From the NCBI GenBank assembly GCA_963798325.1, contig CAWCSS010000008.1:124001-188000 (forward strand): 64,000 bases of DNA, in the 5' to 3' direction. The DNA is from Solirubrobacter sp963798325 (GTDB taxonomy: Bacteria > Actinomycetota > Thermoleophilia > Solirubrobacterales > Solirubrobacteraceae). The position numbers and the translations under genes were made by a program. Under the pieces are notes generated by a model. The model saw only the letters and a program-made list of their open reading frames with translations, made no database searches and had not been told where the DNA came from. Of this stretch, positions 16,031-26,010 are shown piece by piece; the stretch's first letter is position 1; every line of letters begins with the position of its first letter.

Positions 16031-17501
16031 TCATTTCACGCCGAAGTGCTCGAGCACCATCGGCGTGATGTCGCGCAGCGCCCACTGCTCGCGGGCGGTC
16101 TTCTCCGGCCCGGTTCCGGTCCACAGCAGCGTCGCGTTGGAGTCGTTGGCGTGCAGTGAGCCGTGCGAGCCGCCGCCGATGTGGTGGGCGCCGCCCCAGT
16201 CGAGGAACTCGTAGCCCGGGCGGGCGGAGGCGAGCACCTCGCCCGCCGTGGGGCAGCGCAGCGCGCTCCAGACGCGGCTCATCGCGTCCGGGTAGCTCTC
16301 GGAGCGAATCTGATCGTCGGTGATCTTCAGGCCGAGCAGGTCGAGGTCGCCCTCGACGCTCCAGCGGGCGCCGCGGGCGTCCACGAGGTCGCCGCGAGGC
16401 GCGAAGCGGACCTCCTTGACGCCCCGTGAGCGCTCGCCGCGGACGATCGCCTCGCCGTCCGGGTGGTCGCCCATCCGCATCACGAGGTCGACGCCCTCCA
16501 GCGCGAGCAGCGTGCGCTCCACGCGGGGGATCAGCGTCCGCCGCTTCGAGCGGTCCAGCACGTAGACCTGCGCCGCGCGGGAGTTCGGGCAGACGGCGAT
16601 CTCGTCGTCCTCCTTGGCGCGCTGGGCCGCGCGCACTCCGAACCCGTCGAACGCGCGGAAGAGGTCGATCTCGCCCTCGACCTTGGACTGCGAGTGGTCG
16701 CTGCAGACGATCACCGCATGGTCCTCGAGGAACTTCTCAGGCCCGCCGGCGGGCTCCATCATCCGCGCGATCTGGCGGTCGGCGGCGGCGATCGAGTCGA
16801 CCTGGGCGAACGGTCCGTACTTGTGCGAGTGCGTGTCGTTGTCGGGCAGCGACAGCAGCAGGAAGTCGAAGAGGTCGTTCTGGACCAGGTGCTCGGCGAC
16901 GCAGCCCGAGTGCTGGTCGCGCACGCCGGGCAGCCCGAGCTGGGAGCGGCAGGGCGTCTTCTGCGACGCGAACAGGTCGGCGTAGAAGAGCTCCTTCGGG
17001 CCCCACGTCGGCATCCCGAAGACGGTGTGCGCAAGCCGCGTGAGCGCGGTGTTGACCGACGGCTCGTGGCGGTGGCGGCCGCGGTACATCAGGTACGTCG
17101 TCCCGGCCGTGCGGATGTCGGCGTCGTCGAGCGACTCGAAGACGGTCTTGACGTCCTTGCGAGAGGTGCTCGAGGTTCATGTTGTAGATCGTGTCCGTCA
17201 GCGACTGGCGGATACCGAACGCCCGCGACGCACCGAAGCTCGTCCCGTACTCGACGTAGCGCTCCTCGCCGCGGTGCCACCAGTTCATCGAGGGGATCTC
17301 GTGCTCGCCGGGCCCGCACCCGGTCGCGATCGACGCCGCGCACACCGGCGTCACCGACGGGAAGGCGGCCACGCAGTCCTCGACCAGCTGGCCGCGCTCG
17401 ACCAACAGCTGCAGCGTCGGCGCGCGACCGGTCGCGATCGCCCGCTCGAGCATGGCGGGCTTCATCGCGTCGATGACGGCGAGGACGAGCTTCTTAGGCA
17501 T
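16031..17501 (-). CDS. Alkaline phosphatase superfamily phosphodiesterase/nucleotide pyrophosphatase, with a +1 frame break
   Basis: Two frames join into one 489-residue enzyme. The first has LVLAVIDAMKPAM and FPSVTPVCAASIATG, holding the metal-binding Asp and catalytic Thr of type I phosphodiesterases. The second has LSLPDNDTHSHKYG, VIVCSDHSQSKVEG and GGSHGSLHANDS, which give the other metal ligands. The break is at about 17159, where one surplus base separates NLEHLS from KDVKTVFESLDD. Removal restores an uninterrupted frame of family-typical length. Related proteins hydrolyse nucleotide or phospholipid-like diesters; the substrate here is unknown. Confidence 0.83.
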
Positions 17502-17515
17502 GGGTCACCTCAACC

Positions 17516-17545
17516 GAGAGAATCGCCCCCGGGGCGATCGCTCTC
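17516..17545. terminator. Imperfect GC-rich hairpin
   Basis: Two 15-base arms pair with one bulge between the DUF4126 gene end (17580) and the phosphodiesterase start (17501). It could end the DUF4126 transcript, but no T-run follows. Confidence 0.4.
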
Positions 17546-17579
17546 GACGAAACGAGCCCGGAGGGCGAGGCTTCGTCCT

Positions 17580-18170
17580 TCAACGGAGAATCCGGAGGCC
17601 CGCGTACTTCTCGCCCTGGCGCCGGCGTCCGCCGATCAACAGCCAGGCCAGCGCCGCGACGACGAGGATGGCCAGCGGGGGCAGCAGGATCGACAGCCCG
17701 CACGCGGCCAGCGCCATGCCTTCGGCGTAGAGCGGCAACGCACCCGCCGCCTCGGCGTCCAGCCGCGCCCTGACCCGCGAGAAGAGCGAGCGGGCGGCGG
17801 CGAAGCCGAGCGAGGCCGCGGCCACGCCGATCGGCACGCCGGGCCACCAGGTGTCGCTGCCGTCGGCGATCGAGGCGCTGGCCAGCAGCGCGCCGAGCAC
17901 GAGCGAGATCAGCACGAGCACGGCGATCACCGGCCCGCCTCCGCTCGTATCCGCGCCGCGCCGGCGGTCGATCACGCCGAAGACGGCGACCAGCACGACG
18001 ATCGCGAGCAGGAAACCGGTCGACTCCAGGAAAGAGAAGTCCGTACCGGAGAAGTCGAGTCCGACGTCGGCCGCGGCGAGCGCCCCGGCGAGCAGTGTGG
18101 GCAGGAACGGCCGGATGCCGATCGCGGCCGCGATGCCGAGTCCCTGTAAGAGGTCGAGGAGATAGTCCAT
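17580..18170 (-). CDS. DUF4126-like membrane protein
   Basis: A 196-residue polytopic protein beginning at the ATG at 18170. The N-terminal signature GIAAAIGIRPFLPTLLAGAL matches the DUF4126 group. Four to five further hydrophobic segments follow, ending with ILVVAALAWLLIGGRRRQG and a basic tail. The function of the family is unknown. It diverges from the aminotransferase gene with 27 bases between starts, so the two probably share a promoter region. Confidence 0.75.
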   Translation of the reverse strand: MDYLLDLLQGLGIAAAIGIRPFLPTLLAGALAAADVGLDFSGTDFSFLESTGFLLAIVVLVAVFGVIDRRRGADTSGGGPVIAVLVLISLVLGALLASASIADGSDTWWPGVPIGVAAASLGFAAARSLFSRVRARLDAEAAGALPLYAEGMALAACGLSILLPPLAILVVAALAWLLIGGRRRQGEKYAGLRILR

Positions 18171-18197
18171 GGTCGCGCTAGCGTTCCGGGGAGGCGC

Positions 18198-19533
18198 ATG
18201 ACGATAGACGAGACACCCCAAAACCGGCCGCCTTCGAGCGCGCACGAGATCGAGCGCTACGGCGGCCTGTTCGCCAAGCGCACGCGGGGGATGACCTCCT
18301 CGGCGATGCGGGACATGATGGCGGTGACCGCCCGGCCGGAGGTGATCTCGCTCGCGACGGGCCTGCCGGACACGACGACGTTCCCGGCCGAGGACTTCGC
18401 GTGGCTGATGTCGCGCGTGGCCGTCGAGAACTCCGCGGCCGCGCTCCAGTACGGGCCGACGGACGGGCTCGAGGACGTCCGCCGCTGCATGGTCCAGGTC
18501 ATGGCGGCCGAGGGGACGATCGTCGAGACCGACGACATCATGGTCACCACCGGCGGCCAGCAGGTGATCGATCTCGTCTGCCGCGCGTTCCTCGATCCCG
18601 GCGACGTCGTGGTCGCCGAGGCGCCGACCTATCCCGGCGCGGTGCCGTGCTTCAACTCCTTCCAGGCCGATGTCGTGCAGGTCGAGATGGACGGCGACGG
18701 CATGCGGATGGACGTGCTCGAGCAGACGCTCGCCCAGCTGCAAGGCCGACGGGCGGCGCCCGAAGTTCATCTACACGATCCCGAACTTCCAGAACCCGGG
18801 CGGCGTGACGATGTCCCAGGAGCGCCGGCGGACGCTGGTGAAGATCGCGGCCGAGCAGGAGCTCGTGATCCTCGAGGACAACCCCTATGGGCTGCTGCGC
18901 TACGAGGGCGACCCGCTGCCGACGCTGTATTCGCTCGACGGCGGCCGCTACGTCATCTATCTCGGCACGTTCTCGAAGATCCTCTCGGCCGGCCTGCGCG
19001 TCGGCTGGGCGGCGGCGCCGAAGCCGATCCTGGAGCGCCTGAACCTCGGCAAGCAGGCCGCCGACCTGTGCTCCTCGCCGCTGAACCAGTACTTCGTGAT
19101 GTCCTACTTCGAGCACCGCGACTGGCGCACCTACCTGACGCAGCTGCGTTCGATCTACCGGCGCCGGCGGGACGTGATGCTGGCCGCTCTGCAGGAGTTC
19201 TTCCCCCACGAGGCGACCTGGACGCGCCCGCAGGGCGGGCTGTTCCTCTGGGTCAAGCTGCCCGACTACATCGACACGACCGACCTTCTGGCCCGTGCGC
19301 TGCGTGAGCACGTCGCGTTCGTGCCCGGCCGCGCCGCGTACCTGGACGGCCGCGGCGGCTCGGAGATGCGACTGAACTTCTCCGGCGTCGGCGACGACGA
19401 CATCCGCGAGGGCATCCGACGCATCGGCAAGGTCATCGCCGAGCAGGTCGCGCTCTACGGCACGCTGACGGGTACCAAGCCGGCCAAGCGTCCTGCCGAC
19501 GTGGTCGAGTTCCGGCGCCGGGAGGCCTCGTGA
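18198..19533 (+). CDS. PLP-dependent aminotransferase class I/II (2-aminoadipate/MocR-core type), with a +1 frame break
   Basis: A fold-type I aminotransferase of about 444 residues. The N-terminal part has VISLATGLPDTTTFP and VTTGGQQVIDLVCR; the second frame carries NFQNPGGVTMS, EDNPYGLLRYEG and the PLP lysine in GTFSKILSAGLRVGW. These motifs match LysN/2-aminoadipate or aromatic aminotransferases without the GntR domain. One surplus base near 18741 (LAQL then KADGRRPKFIYT) splits the frame. The stop overlaps the GTG of the downstream ddl-like gene as GTGA, so the two are translationally coupled. Confidence 0.85.
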
Positions 19534-20477
19534 AGGTCGCGATCCTCAAGGGCGGGTCGTCGCTGGAGCGGACGGTCTCGCTGCGTTCCGGCGCACGCGT
19601 GGAGGACGCTCTGGCGCGGCTCGGCCACGAGGTGGTCGCGATCGACGTCGGCGCCGACCTGGTCGACCGCCTGATCGCCGATCGCCCCGACGTCGCGTTC
19701 GTGGCGCTGCACGGCCGCGGCGGCGAGGACGGAACCGTCCAGGAGCTGCTCGAGATCATCGGTGTGCCCTACACCGCCTCGCGCCCCGGCGCCTGCATGC
19801 GCTGCATGGACAAGGTGGTGGCCAAGCACGCGCTCCGCGACGCCGGCATCCCCACGCCCGACTTCTACGCGTTCTCCCAGACCGCGTTCGAGGAGCTCGG
19901 CGCCACGAAGGCGCTACCGAGGATCGAGGAGCGGCTGGACTTCCCGATCGTGGTCAAGCCCGCCGCGGGCGGCTCCGCGCTCGGCATCCGCTTCGCCCGC
20001 ACGCCCGCCGACGTGCCCAGCGCCCTGATGGCGGCGCTCTCCTACGACTCGAAGGTGCTGCTGGAGCGCTACGTCCCCGGCCGCGACCTGGCGGTCTCGA
20101 TCATCGACGGACCGGATGGCCCCGAGGCGCTGCCGGTGGTCGAGGCGATCCCGATGGACGAGGACTTCTACGACTTCGAGTCGCGCTACGAGATCGGGCG
20201 CACGCGCTTCGTCTGCCCCGCCGATCTCTCGCCCGAGCTCACGCTGCGGGCGCAGGAGCTCGCGCTGGCCACCTACAGGACGCTCGGCTGCGCCGGCTTC
20301 GCCCGGGTCGATCTGATGACCGACGGCGATGATCTGACCGTGATCGAGGCCAACGCGATCCCGGGATTGACGGACACGTCGCTGCTCCCGCTGGCCGCCG
20401 AGGCCGCCGGGATCGACTTCGACGAGTTCGTGGCACGCGTGCTCGACCTCGCGGTCGCCCGCAGTGCCGCGATCTAA
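19530..20477 (+). CDS. D-alanine-D-alanine ligase-like ATP-grasp enzyme (first copy)
   Basis: A 315-residue ATP-grasp ligase starting at a GTG that overlaps the aminotransferase stop. LKGGSSLERTVSL, HGRGGEDGTVQELLE, MDKVVAKHALRDAGI and EANAIPGLTDTSLLP match Ddl regions. The substrate-closing loop reads FESRYEIGRTRF, where Ddl enzymes usually have an Ala-Lys-Tyr core and the second copy at 51064 has EAKY. The change at that lysine plus pairing with an aminotransferase leaves room for a different dipeptide or D-amino acid ligase activity. A second, more canonical ddl lies at 51064-52053. Confidence 0.82.
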   Translation: MKVAILKGGSSLERTVSLRSGARVEDALARLGHEVVAIDVGADLVDRLIADRPDVAFVALHGRGGEDGTVQELLEIIGVPYTASRPGACMRCMDKVVAKHALRDAGIPTPDFYAFSQTAFEELGATKALPRIEERLDFPIVVKPAAGGSALGIRFARTPADVPSALMAALSYDSKVLLERYVPGRDLAVSIIDGPDGPEALPVVEAIPMDEDFYDFESRYEIGRTRFVCPADLSPELTLRAQELALATYRTLGCAGFARVDLMTDGDDLTVIEANAIPGLTDTSLLPLAAEAAGIDFDEFVARVLDLAVARSAAI

Positions 20478-20492
20478 GGTCGGGTGATCAGG

Positions 20493-20515
20493 GTGGGGCG
20501 CAGGCCCTGCCCCAC
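20493..20515. terminator. Hairpin between convergent genes
   Basis: A 7-bp perfect GC-rich stem with a 9-base loop lies between the convergent ddl-like gene and the bifunctional nuclease gene, and could end both transcripts. Confidence 0.5.
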
Positions 20516-20521
20516 GTTCAC

Positions 20522-21013
20522 TCAGGTGTCGCCGCCGGCGAAGTCCTCCGGCGTCACGCGGTCCAGGAACTCCTTGAACTTGTCGACGACCTCTTCGGTG
20601 TCCTCGACCTCGTGCTCGAACTCGATCGCGGACTCCGCGATCACGTCCTCCGCGGCGAAGATCGGAGCGCCGGAGCGCACGGCCAGCGCGAGCGCGTCGC
20701 TCGGACGGGAATCGATCTCCACCTCGCGGCCGTTCACCGACAACGTGATCGACGCGTAGAACGTGTTCTCGCGCAGCTCGGTGACCGAGACGCGCGTGCA
20801 CGCGACCTCGAGCTCCCCGAGCATGTCGAAGAGCAGGTCGTGCGTCATCGGGCGCGGTGTCGACGCCCCCTGAAGCTTCATCAGGATGGCCGCCGCCTCT
20901 GGATGCCCGATCCAGATCGGCAGGAATTTGTTCGTGTCGACGGCCTTGAGGAGCACGATCGGCTGCTTCCCGACCATGTCGAAGCTCACGCCGTAAATCA
21001 CCATCTCCTGCAC
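20522..21013 (-). CDS. Bifunctional nuclease family protein (DUF151/BFN domain)
   Basis: A 163-residue protein matching the BFN/DUF151 domain over most of its length: LKAVDTNKFLPIWIGHPEA near residue 24, RPMTHDLLFDMLGEL, and RPSDALALAVRSGAPIF. Plant members have RNase and DNase activity, and a Mycobacterium homologue is linked to stress responses. It stands alone here, with a hairpin at its 3' side. The C-terminus is acidic (EHEVEDTEEVVDKF). The ATG at 21013 fits the usual start a few residues before the first strand. Confidence 0.88.
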   Translation of the reverse strand: MQEMVIYGVSFDMVGKQPIVLLKAVDTNKFLPIWIGHPEAAAILMKLQGASTPRPMTHDLLFDMLGELEVACTRVSVTELRENTFYASITLSVNGREVEIDSRPSDALALAVRSGAPIFAAEDVIAESAIEFEHEVEDTEEVVDKFKEFLDRVTPEDFAGGDT

Positions 21014-21037
21014 CTGCCGGAGTATAGGCCGGGAGGG

Positions 21038-22000
21038 CTAGGAGCCGACGAACACGAATTCGGTGGCGGTGCGCCGCTGGGCGGTGGCGTGGGTCCCGAA
21101 GGCGTACCGATGCGGGATCGCGATTCGACGCACCGACTTCCGGTGTCGGCTGAGCAGCGCCTGCAATTCGTCGGCGCCGAGATCGGCGTTGGAGCCGTAG
21201 GAGACGACCAGGGCCTGAGCGGGCGCGAAGTGCTCGAACAGGCGGTCGAGCGCCGACCGGGCGGTCCGCTTGGAGGCGAATGGGGTTTGGCGCTTGCGCA
21301 GCTTGCGGGTGCGCGTCTCCCACATGATCTCCTGGCCGCGCCAGTAGGTCGCCAGGCCCTCGAGGAAGTGGTAGCGCTTGACGTAACACGTGTCGTCGCG
21401 CGGCGGCGCGTACGGCGGGTCGAGATAGACCACCGCCGCGTCGGGTTCGACGTCGAACACGTCCCCGCGGCGCACCGCCGCCCGCCCGGGCATGACGGCC
21501 GCGTTGCAGCGCGGCACGGCCTCGCGGAAGAGCGCCTCCAGGCTCATCCGGAACTGGCGCCGGCCGTCGTCGTAGCGGGGCGTGGTGACGGTGAACACGC
21601 CGCGCGGCTGCTTCTGCGCGGCGGCCAGGCAGAGCGCGCTCAGCGCCAGCGCGCGCTTGGCCCCGGTGAACGTGTCGAGGTGCGACCAGGCGGCGTCGAG
21701 GAACGCGTGATCGGCGGCCGGGAAGTACAGGCCGTCGAACGTGCGTGCGATGAAGTCGCGCCCGTCACGGTTCGGGCCGCACAGTTCCTCGGCGTCGAGC
21801 GCGGTCTCCTCGTTGGCCACCAGGGCGCTCGCCAGCGTCGAGGTGAAGTGCAGATGGTCGTTGGCCAGCACCTCGCGCCCGGTCGCCTTGAGCGTGTAGG
21901 CCACGATCCCACTGCCGCTGAAGGCATCGATCGCCGGCCCGGGCGGCAGGGTCGCGAACAGCTCCGCCAACCGCGGCGCAAGGCGGTATTTGGAGCCCAT
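21038..22000 (-). CDS. Orphan D12-class (Dam-like) adenine-N6 DNA methyltransferase
   Basis: The SAM-binding motif DAFSGSGIVAY (about residues 24-34) and the catalytic motif YLDPPYAP (about residues 190-197) identify a D12-class adenine methylase. The N-terminal RF-MGSK segment is typical of the class. The length from the ATG at 22000 is 320 residues. An alternative start is a CTG overlapping the preceding stop at 22024-22026, which would add eight residues and keep the RF before MGSK. No restriction endonuclease gene is adjacent, so this is either an orphan methylase or a separated half. Confidence 0.85.
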   Translation of the reverse strand: MGSKYRLAPRLAELFATLPPGPAIDAFSGSGIVAYTLKATGREVLANDHLHFTSTLASALVANEETALDAEELCGPNRDGRDFIARTFDGLYFPAADHAFLDAAWSHLDTFTGAKRALALSALCLAAAQKQPRGVFTVTTPRYDDGRRQFRMSLEALFREAVPRCNAAVMPGRAAVRRGDVFDVEPDAAVVYLDPPYAPPRDDTCYVKRYHFLEGLATYWRGQEIMWETRTRKLRKRQTPFASKRTARSALDRLFEHFAPAQALVVSYGSNADLGADELQALLSRHRKSVRRIAIPHRYAFGTHATAQRRTATEFVFVGS

Positions 22001-22023
22001 GAAGCGGATGCGCGGGTAGGCGC

Positions 22024-23424
22024 TCAGGCGCAGCGCGAGGGCTTCGTCGCCCCCGGCGGCAAGCACAGCAGCTCGAGCTTGATGTTCCCGCGCTTGACGA
22101 CCGTCAGCCGCCGCACGGCGCCGATCTCGTTCGGGCGGGTCGTGCGGACCTCGACCACCGCGCCCTTCTTCAGGTAGCGCTTCTTGAAGTACGACAGCAC
22201 TGTGACGGTCCGCTTGCCCGCCTTCGCCGTGATCGTCTTCGTGGAGAAGGGGCAGCCCTTGCTCTTGCTGGTGCACCGGATCTGGACCTTGTCGCCGTTC
22301 TTGAGTTCGCCCACGGTGAACTTCGTGAACCTGGCCCGATTCCCCTTGCGGCTGGTGCTGTAGGAGACCGGGGAGATGACCCGCAGGTACTGCGGGCCGC
22401 CCTGGCAGTCCTCGTCGACGTTGTTGCCGACGATCTCGCCCGCGCCCGGATGGATCGCGGCGTCGTCCGGCGCGCAGTCCTGCTCGTTGAGGGTGCCGTC
22501 GCCGTCGCGGTCCGGCGCCACCTCGCAGTTCTCGGTCGAGTCGGCCGGGTCGGCGTAAACGACGTCGGTCCCCGGTCCGCAGTCCACCGAGTCGTAGCGT
22601 CCGTCGCGGGAGTCGATCGTGTCGTTGCCCTCGTTGCCTTCGAGGCGGTCCTCGGCCTTGCCGCCGACGATCGTGTCGTCACCCGCGCCGCCGTGGAGGC
22701 GATTGCCGAGGTCGTTGCCGACGATCCGATCGTTCCCGGAGCCGCCGGTCGCCTCCTCGACGGGGCCGACGTTGTCGCCCTCGCCCGCCTCCCCGTCGTC
22801 GGCAACGGCGTCCAGCGTGATCGTGACGGCCGCCGTCCGCGCGGCGTAGGTGACGGTGTCGTTCCCGTCACCGGGCGTGAACGAGTCCGCACCCGGGCCG
22901 GCGGTCCAGGTGTCGTCGTTGGGCCCGCCGAGGATCGTGTCGTCGCCGGGCCCGTCGTCGTAGCGGTTCTCGCCCGGTCCGCCGCTGAGCGTGTCATTGC
23001 CGGCGCCGCCGGCGATGTTGTCGGCGCCCCCGCCGCCCCCGAGCGTGTCGGCGTTGGGCGTGCCCGTGATCCGGTCATCCGTCCCACTGCCCGCCGTGGT
23101 CAGTGTCTGGCTCGTGGTCACCTTCGAGGCGTCGAGGTCGTTCACCACCCCGTCGGCGAGGAACACCTGGAAGGCCGAGCCCGTGTTGCAGCGCACCCGG
23201 TCGGCGGCCTGATTGACGCAGTCGCCGGGACCACCGAGCACGACGCTCTGCGCATACGATTGGACGTACGGCAGGCCCGCGTCGGTGCCGAGCTCGATCG
23301 AGTCGCCGCCCGCGGCCGACGTGTAGACGATCGTCGCGCCGTTCCTGGTGACGGTGCCCGCCTCGGCGACGGCGGGCACGGCAAGCGCGAGGACGGCCAC
23401 GAGGGCGACGCGGAGCACGATCAT
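22024..23424 (-). CDS. Secreted RTX-like calcium-binding repeat protein with a MopE-type metal motif
   Basis: From the ATG at 23424 the protein has a signal peptide (IVLRVALVAVLALAVPAVAEAG), a beta-rich head, about ten degenerate nonapeptide repeats of GGxGNDxx type (GGAGNDTLSGG, GGAGDDTIVGG), and a MopE-like segment DCAPDDAAIHPGAGEIVGNN. The C-terminal quarter is basic with paired cysteines and resembles surface-layer or wall-binding domains. The repeats fold as a calcium-binding parallel beta roll after export. There is no type I secretion gene nearby, so Sec export is likely. Its biological role is unknown. Confidence 0.8.
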   Translation of the reverse strand: MIVLRVALVAVLALAVPAVAEAGTVTRNGATIVYTSAAGGDSIELGTDAGLPYVQSYAQSVVLGGPGDCVNQAADRVRCNTGSAFQVFLADGVVNDLDASKVTTSQTLTTAGSGTDDRITGTPNADTLGGGGGADNIAGGAGNDTLSGGPGENRYDDGPGDDTILGGPNDDTWTAGPGADSFTPGDGNDTVTYAARTAAVTITLDAVADDGEAGEGDNVGPVEEATGGSGNDRIVGNDLGNRLHGGAGDDTIVGGKAEDRLEGNEGNDTIDSRDGRYDSVDCGPGTDVVYADPADSTENCEVAPDRDGDGTLNEQDCAPDDAAIHPGAGEIVGNNVDEDCQGGPQYLRVISPVSYSTSRKGNRARFTKFTVGELKNGDKVQIRCTSKSKGCPFSTKTITAKAGKRTVTVLSYFKKRYLKKGAVVEVRTTRPNEIGAVRRLTVVKRGNIKLELLCLPPGATKPSRCA

Positions 23425-23474
23425 CGGGCGACCGTATCCCCCGCGCGTAAGGCACTGCAAGCCCCGGAAACGAG

Positions 23475-23497
23475 AAAGCCCCGCGGGGCGGGGCTTT
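23475..23497 (-). terminator. Hairpin terminator after tRNA-Ile
   Basis: A 10-bp perfect stem (23475-23484/23488-23497) with a 3-base loop and A/T-rich flanks lies 5 bases past the 3' end of tRNA-Ile on the minus strand. It probably ends the parA-parB-tRNA transcript. Confidence 0.75.
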
Positions 23498-23502
23498 ACG
23501 AG

Positions 23503-24453
<951 letters not shown>

Positions 24454-24461
<8 letters not shown>

Positions 24462-25212
24462 GGGCGGCCACCTCCTTGGCGAGCGAGAAGTACGCCTCCG
24501 AGCCCGGCGCAGTGCGGATCGTGGTGGATGACGGGGATGCCGTAGCTCGGCGCCTCGCCGAGGCGGACGTTGCGTGGGATCACGGTGTCGAACACCAGCG
24601 CCGGGAAGTGGGCGCGGACCTCGCGCTCGACGTCCTGGGCGAGCTTCGTGCGCGCGTCGTGCATCGTCAGCAGCATCCCGGCGACGGTCAGCCGCGGATT
24701 GAGCTCGCGCTGGATCAGCGAGAGCGTCTCCAGCAGGCCGGCGAGGCCCTCGAGCGCGAAGTACTCGGTCTGGACCGGCACGATCACCCGCTCGGCGGCC
24801 ACCAGGGCGTTGACCGTCAGCGGCCCCAGCGACGGCGGACAGTCCAGCAGGATGAACGCGTAGTCGCTCGCGCAGCGGGTCCAGCGCCTCGCGCAGGCGC
24901 GTCTCCGAGTCCGTCCAGCCGTGGCAACTCCATCGTCGCGCCGGCCAGATCTGGCGTGGAGACGAGGATCGAGAGACGCTCGATGTCCGTCGGCCGGACG
25001 GCGTCGAGGGCTGAAACGTCACCCGAGAGGACGTCATAGACCCCCGGATGTTCCCGCGAGACGCCCAGGCCGACGGTCGCGTTGCCCTGCGGGTCAACGT
25101 CGACGACGAGCGTCTCGTAGCCGGCGGCGGCGATGCACGCGGCCACGTTGACCGCGGTGGTCGTCTTGCCGACCCCGCCCTTCTGGTTCGCGATCGCGTA
25201 GATGGTGCCCAT
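24454..25212 (-). CDS. parA: Chromosome-partitioning ATPase ParA (Soj), with three +1 frame breaks
   Basis: The N-terminus MGTIYAIANQKGGVGKTTT holds the deviant Walker A motif. DVDPQGNATVGLG, LLDCPPSLGPLTVNAL and the C-terminal EVAARG are all present, but in successive frames. Three surplus bases, near 24909, 24866 and 24502-24511, each shift the frame by +1. Removing all three gives one 251-residue Soj-type ParA. Because three shifts sum to zero, the final frame is the starting one. The ATG at 25212 is family-typical. Confidence 0.87.
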
Positions 25213-25318
25213 GCGAACCTCGACGCTAGCGGCGCGGTCGGTCGGACTCGCGATGTTTCTGGACAAATCCGGACCGACCTTCACGTGGGGCTCCACCTCG
25301 CGACGGATTTATCCGGAG

Positions 25319-25334
25319 AGTTTCACGTGAAACG
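25319..25334. promoter_or_regulatory. parS site
   Basis: The 16 bases centre on the perfect palindrome TTTCACGTGAAA (25321-25332) and match the consensus TGTTTCACGTGAAACA in all but the outermost positions. It lies in the short gap between rsmG and parA, next to parAB, as expected for a ParB loading site. Confidence 0.92.
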
Positions 25335-25339
25335 GTCGG

Positions 25340-26002
25340 TCATTGCGCGAGCGGGCGCTTCGACGCCATGCCGGCGCGTCGAGGGAAGCGCTCGGGCGTG
25401 GGCGCGATCTTGCAGAACACGTGCAGCGTGTGGTCGCGCGAGCCCTTGTAGGGGGTGACCGGATGCACGGCGAGGCGCTCCAGTCCGAGGATCTCGGCCG
25501 CGACCAGGCCGGCGGCGTCCTCCTCCGGCGAGACCGCTCCCTTCCAGGCCACGAACCGGCCGCCTTCGACCAGCAGCGGCGCGGCGTACTCGAGCACCAC
25601 CGGCAGCGCCGCCAGCGCCCGGGCCGTCACGAGATCGCCGGTCCAGGACCAGTCCTCGATGCGGCGGTTGACCACGCTGACGTTGCCGAGACCGGAGACC
25701 TCGATCGCCCGCTCGAGGTAACGGCAGTGCCGGATCGCGGTCTCGACCAGCCACACCTCCGCCTCCGGCAGCGCGGCGGCCAGCGCCAGACCGGGCCAGC
25801 CGGCACCGGAGCCGAGATCGGCGATCCGCGTCGGCGATCCGATGAACGGCAGGGCCGTGAGCGAGTCCGCCACGTGGCGATCGATCGCCTCGCCGATCTC
25901 GCGCACGCTCGTCGAGGCCGTCGGGTCGACGGCCTGCAGTTCGAGGATGCGCTCCAGCGGCCCGACCGCCACGGCCGGCGCGACGTCGGCCAGGTGTTTC
26001 AC
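25340..26002 (-). CDS. rsmG: 16S rRNA (guanine527-N7)-methyltransferase RsmG (GidB)
   Basis: A 220-residue methyltransferase. The SAM site IADLGSGAGWPGLALA lies around residue 68, and RHVADSLTAL, VSVVNRRIEDW and TARALAALPVVLEYA are RsmG signatures. It methylates the N7 of G527 in 16S rRNA. The best start is the GTG at 26002, which lies within the second parS palindrome, giving MKHLADVAP. The gene is in the usual rnpA-yidC-khpB-rsmG-parA-parB order. Confidence 0.92.
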   Translation of the reverse strand: MKHLADVAPAVAVGPLERILELQAVDPTASTSVREIGEAIDRHVADSLTALPFIGSPTRIADLGSGAGWPGLALAAALPEAEVWLVETAIRHCRYLERAIEVSGLGNVSVVNRRIEDWSWTGDLVTARALAALPVVLEYAAPLLVEGGRFVAWKGAVSPEEDAAGLVAAEILGLERLAVHPVTPYKGSRDHTLHVFCKIAPTPERFPRRAGMASKRPLAQ

Positions 26003-26010
26003 GTGAAACG
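25995..26010. promoter_or_regulatory. parS site overlapping the rsmG start
   Basis: TGTTTCACGTGAAACG matches 15 of 16 consensus parS positions. The central GTG on the minus strand is also the likely rsmG start codon, so ParB loading and rsmG translation initiation share the same bases. Confidence 0.93.

Noticed and set aside
22024..23424. Tandem DNA repeats that could suggest a CRISPR array
   Set aside because: The periodicity is of codons for GGxGxD repeats; units are degenerate and spacers are absent.
25281..25296. A third parS-like site near TTCACGTGGGG
   Set aside because: Only one half of the palindrome fits; the other half diverges beyond tolerated mismatches.
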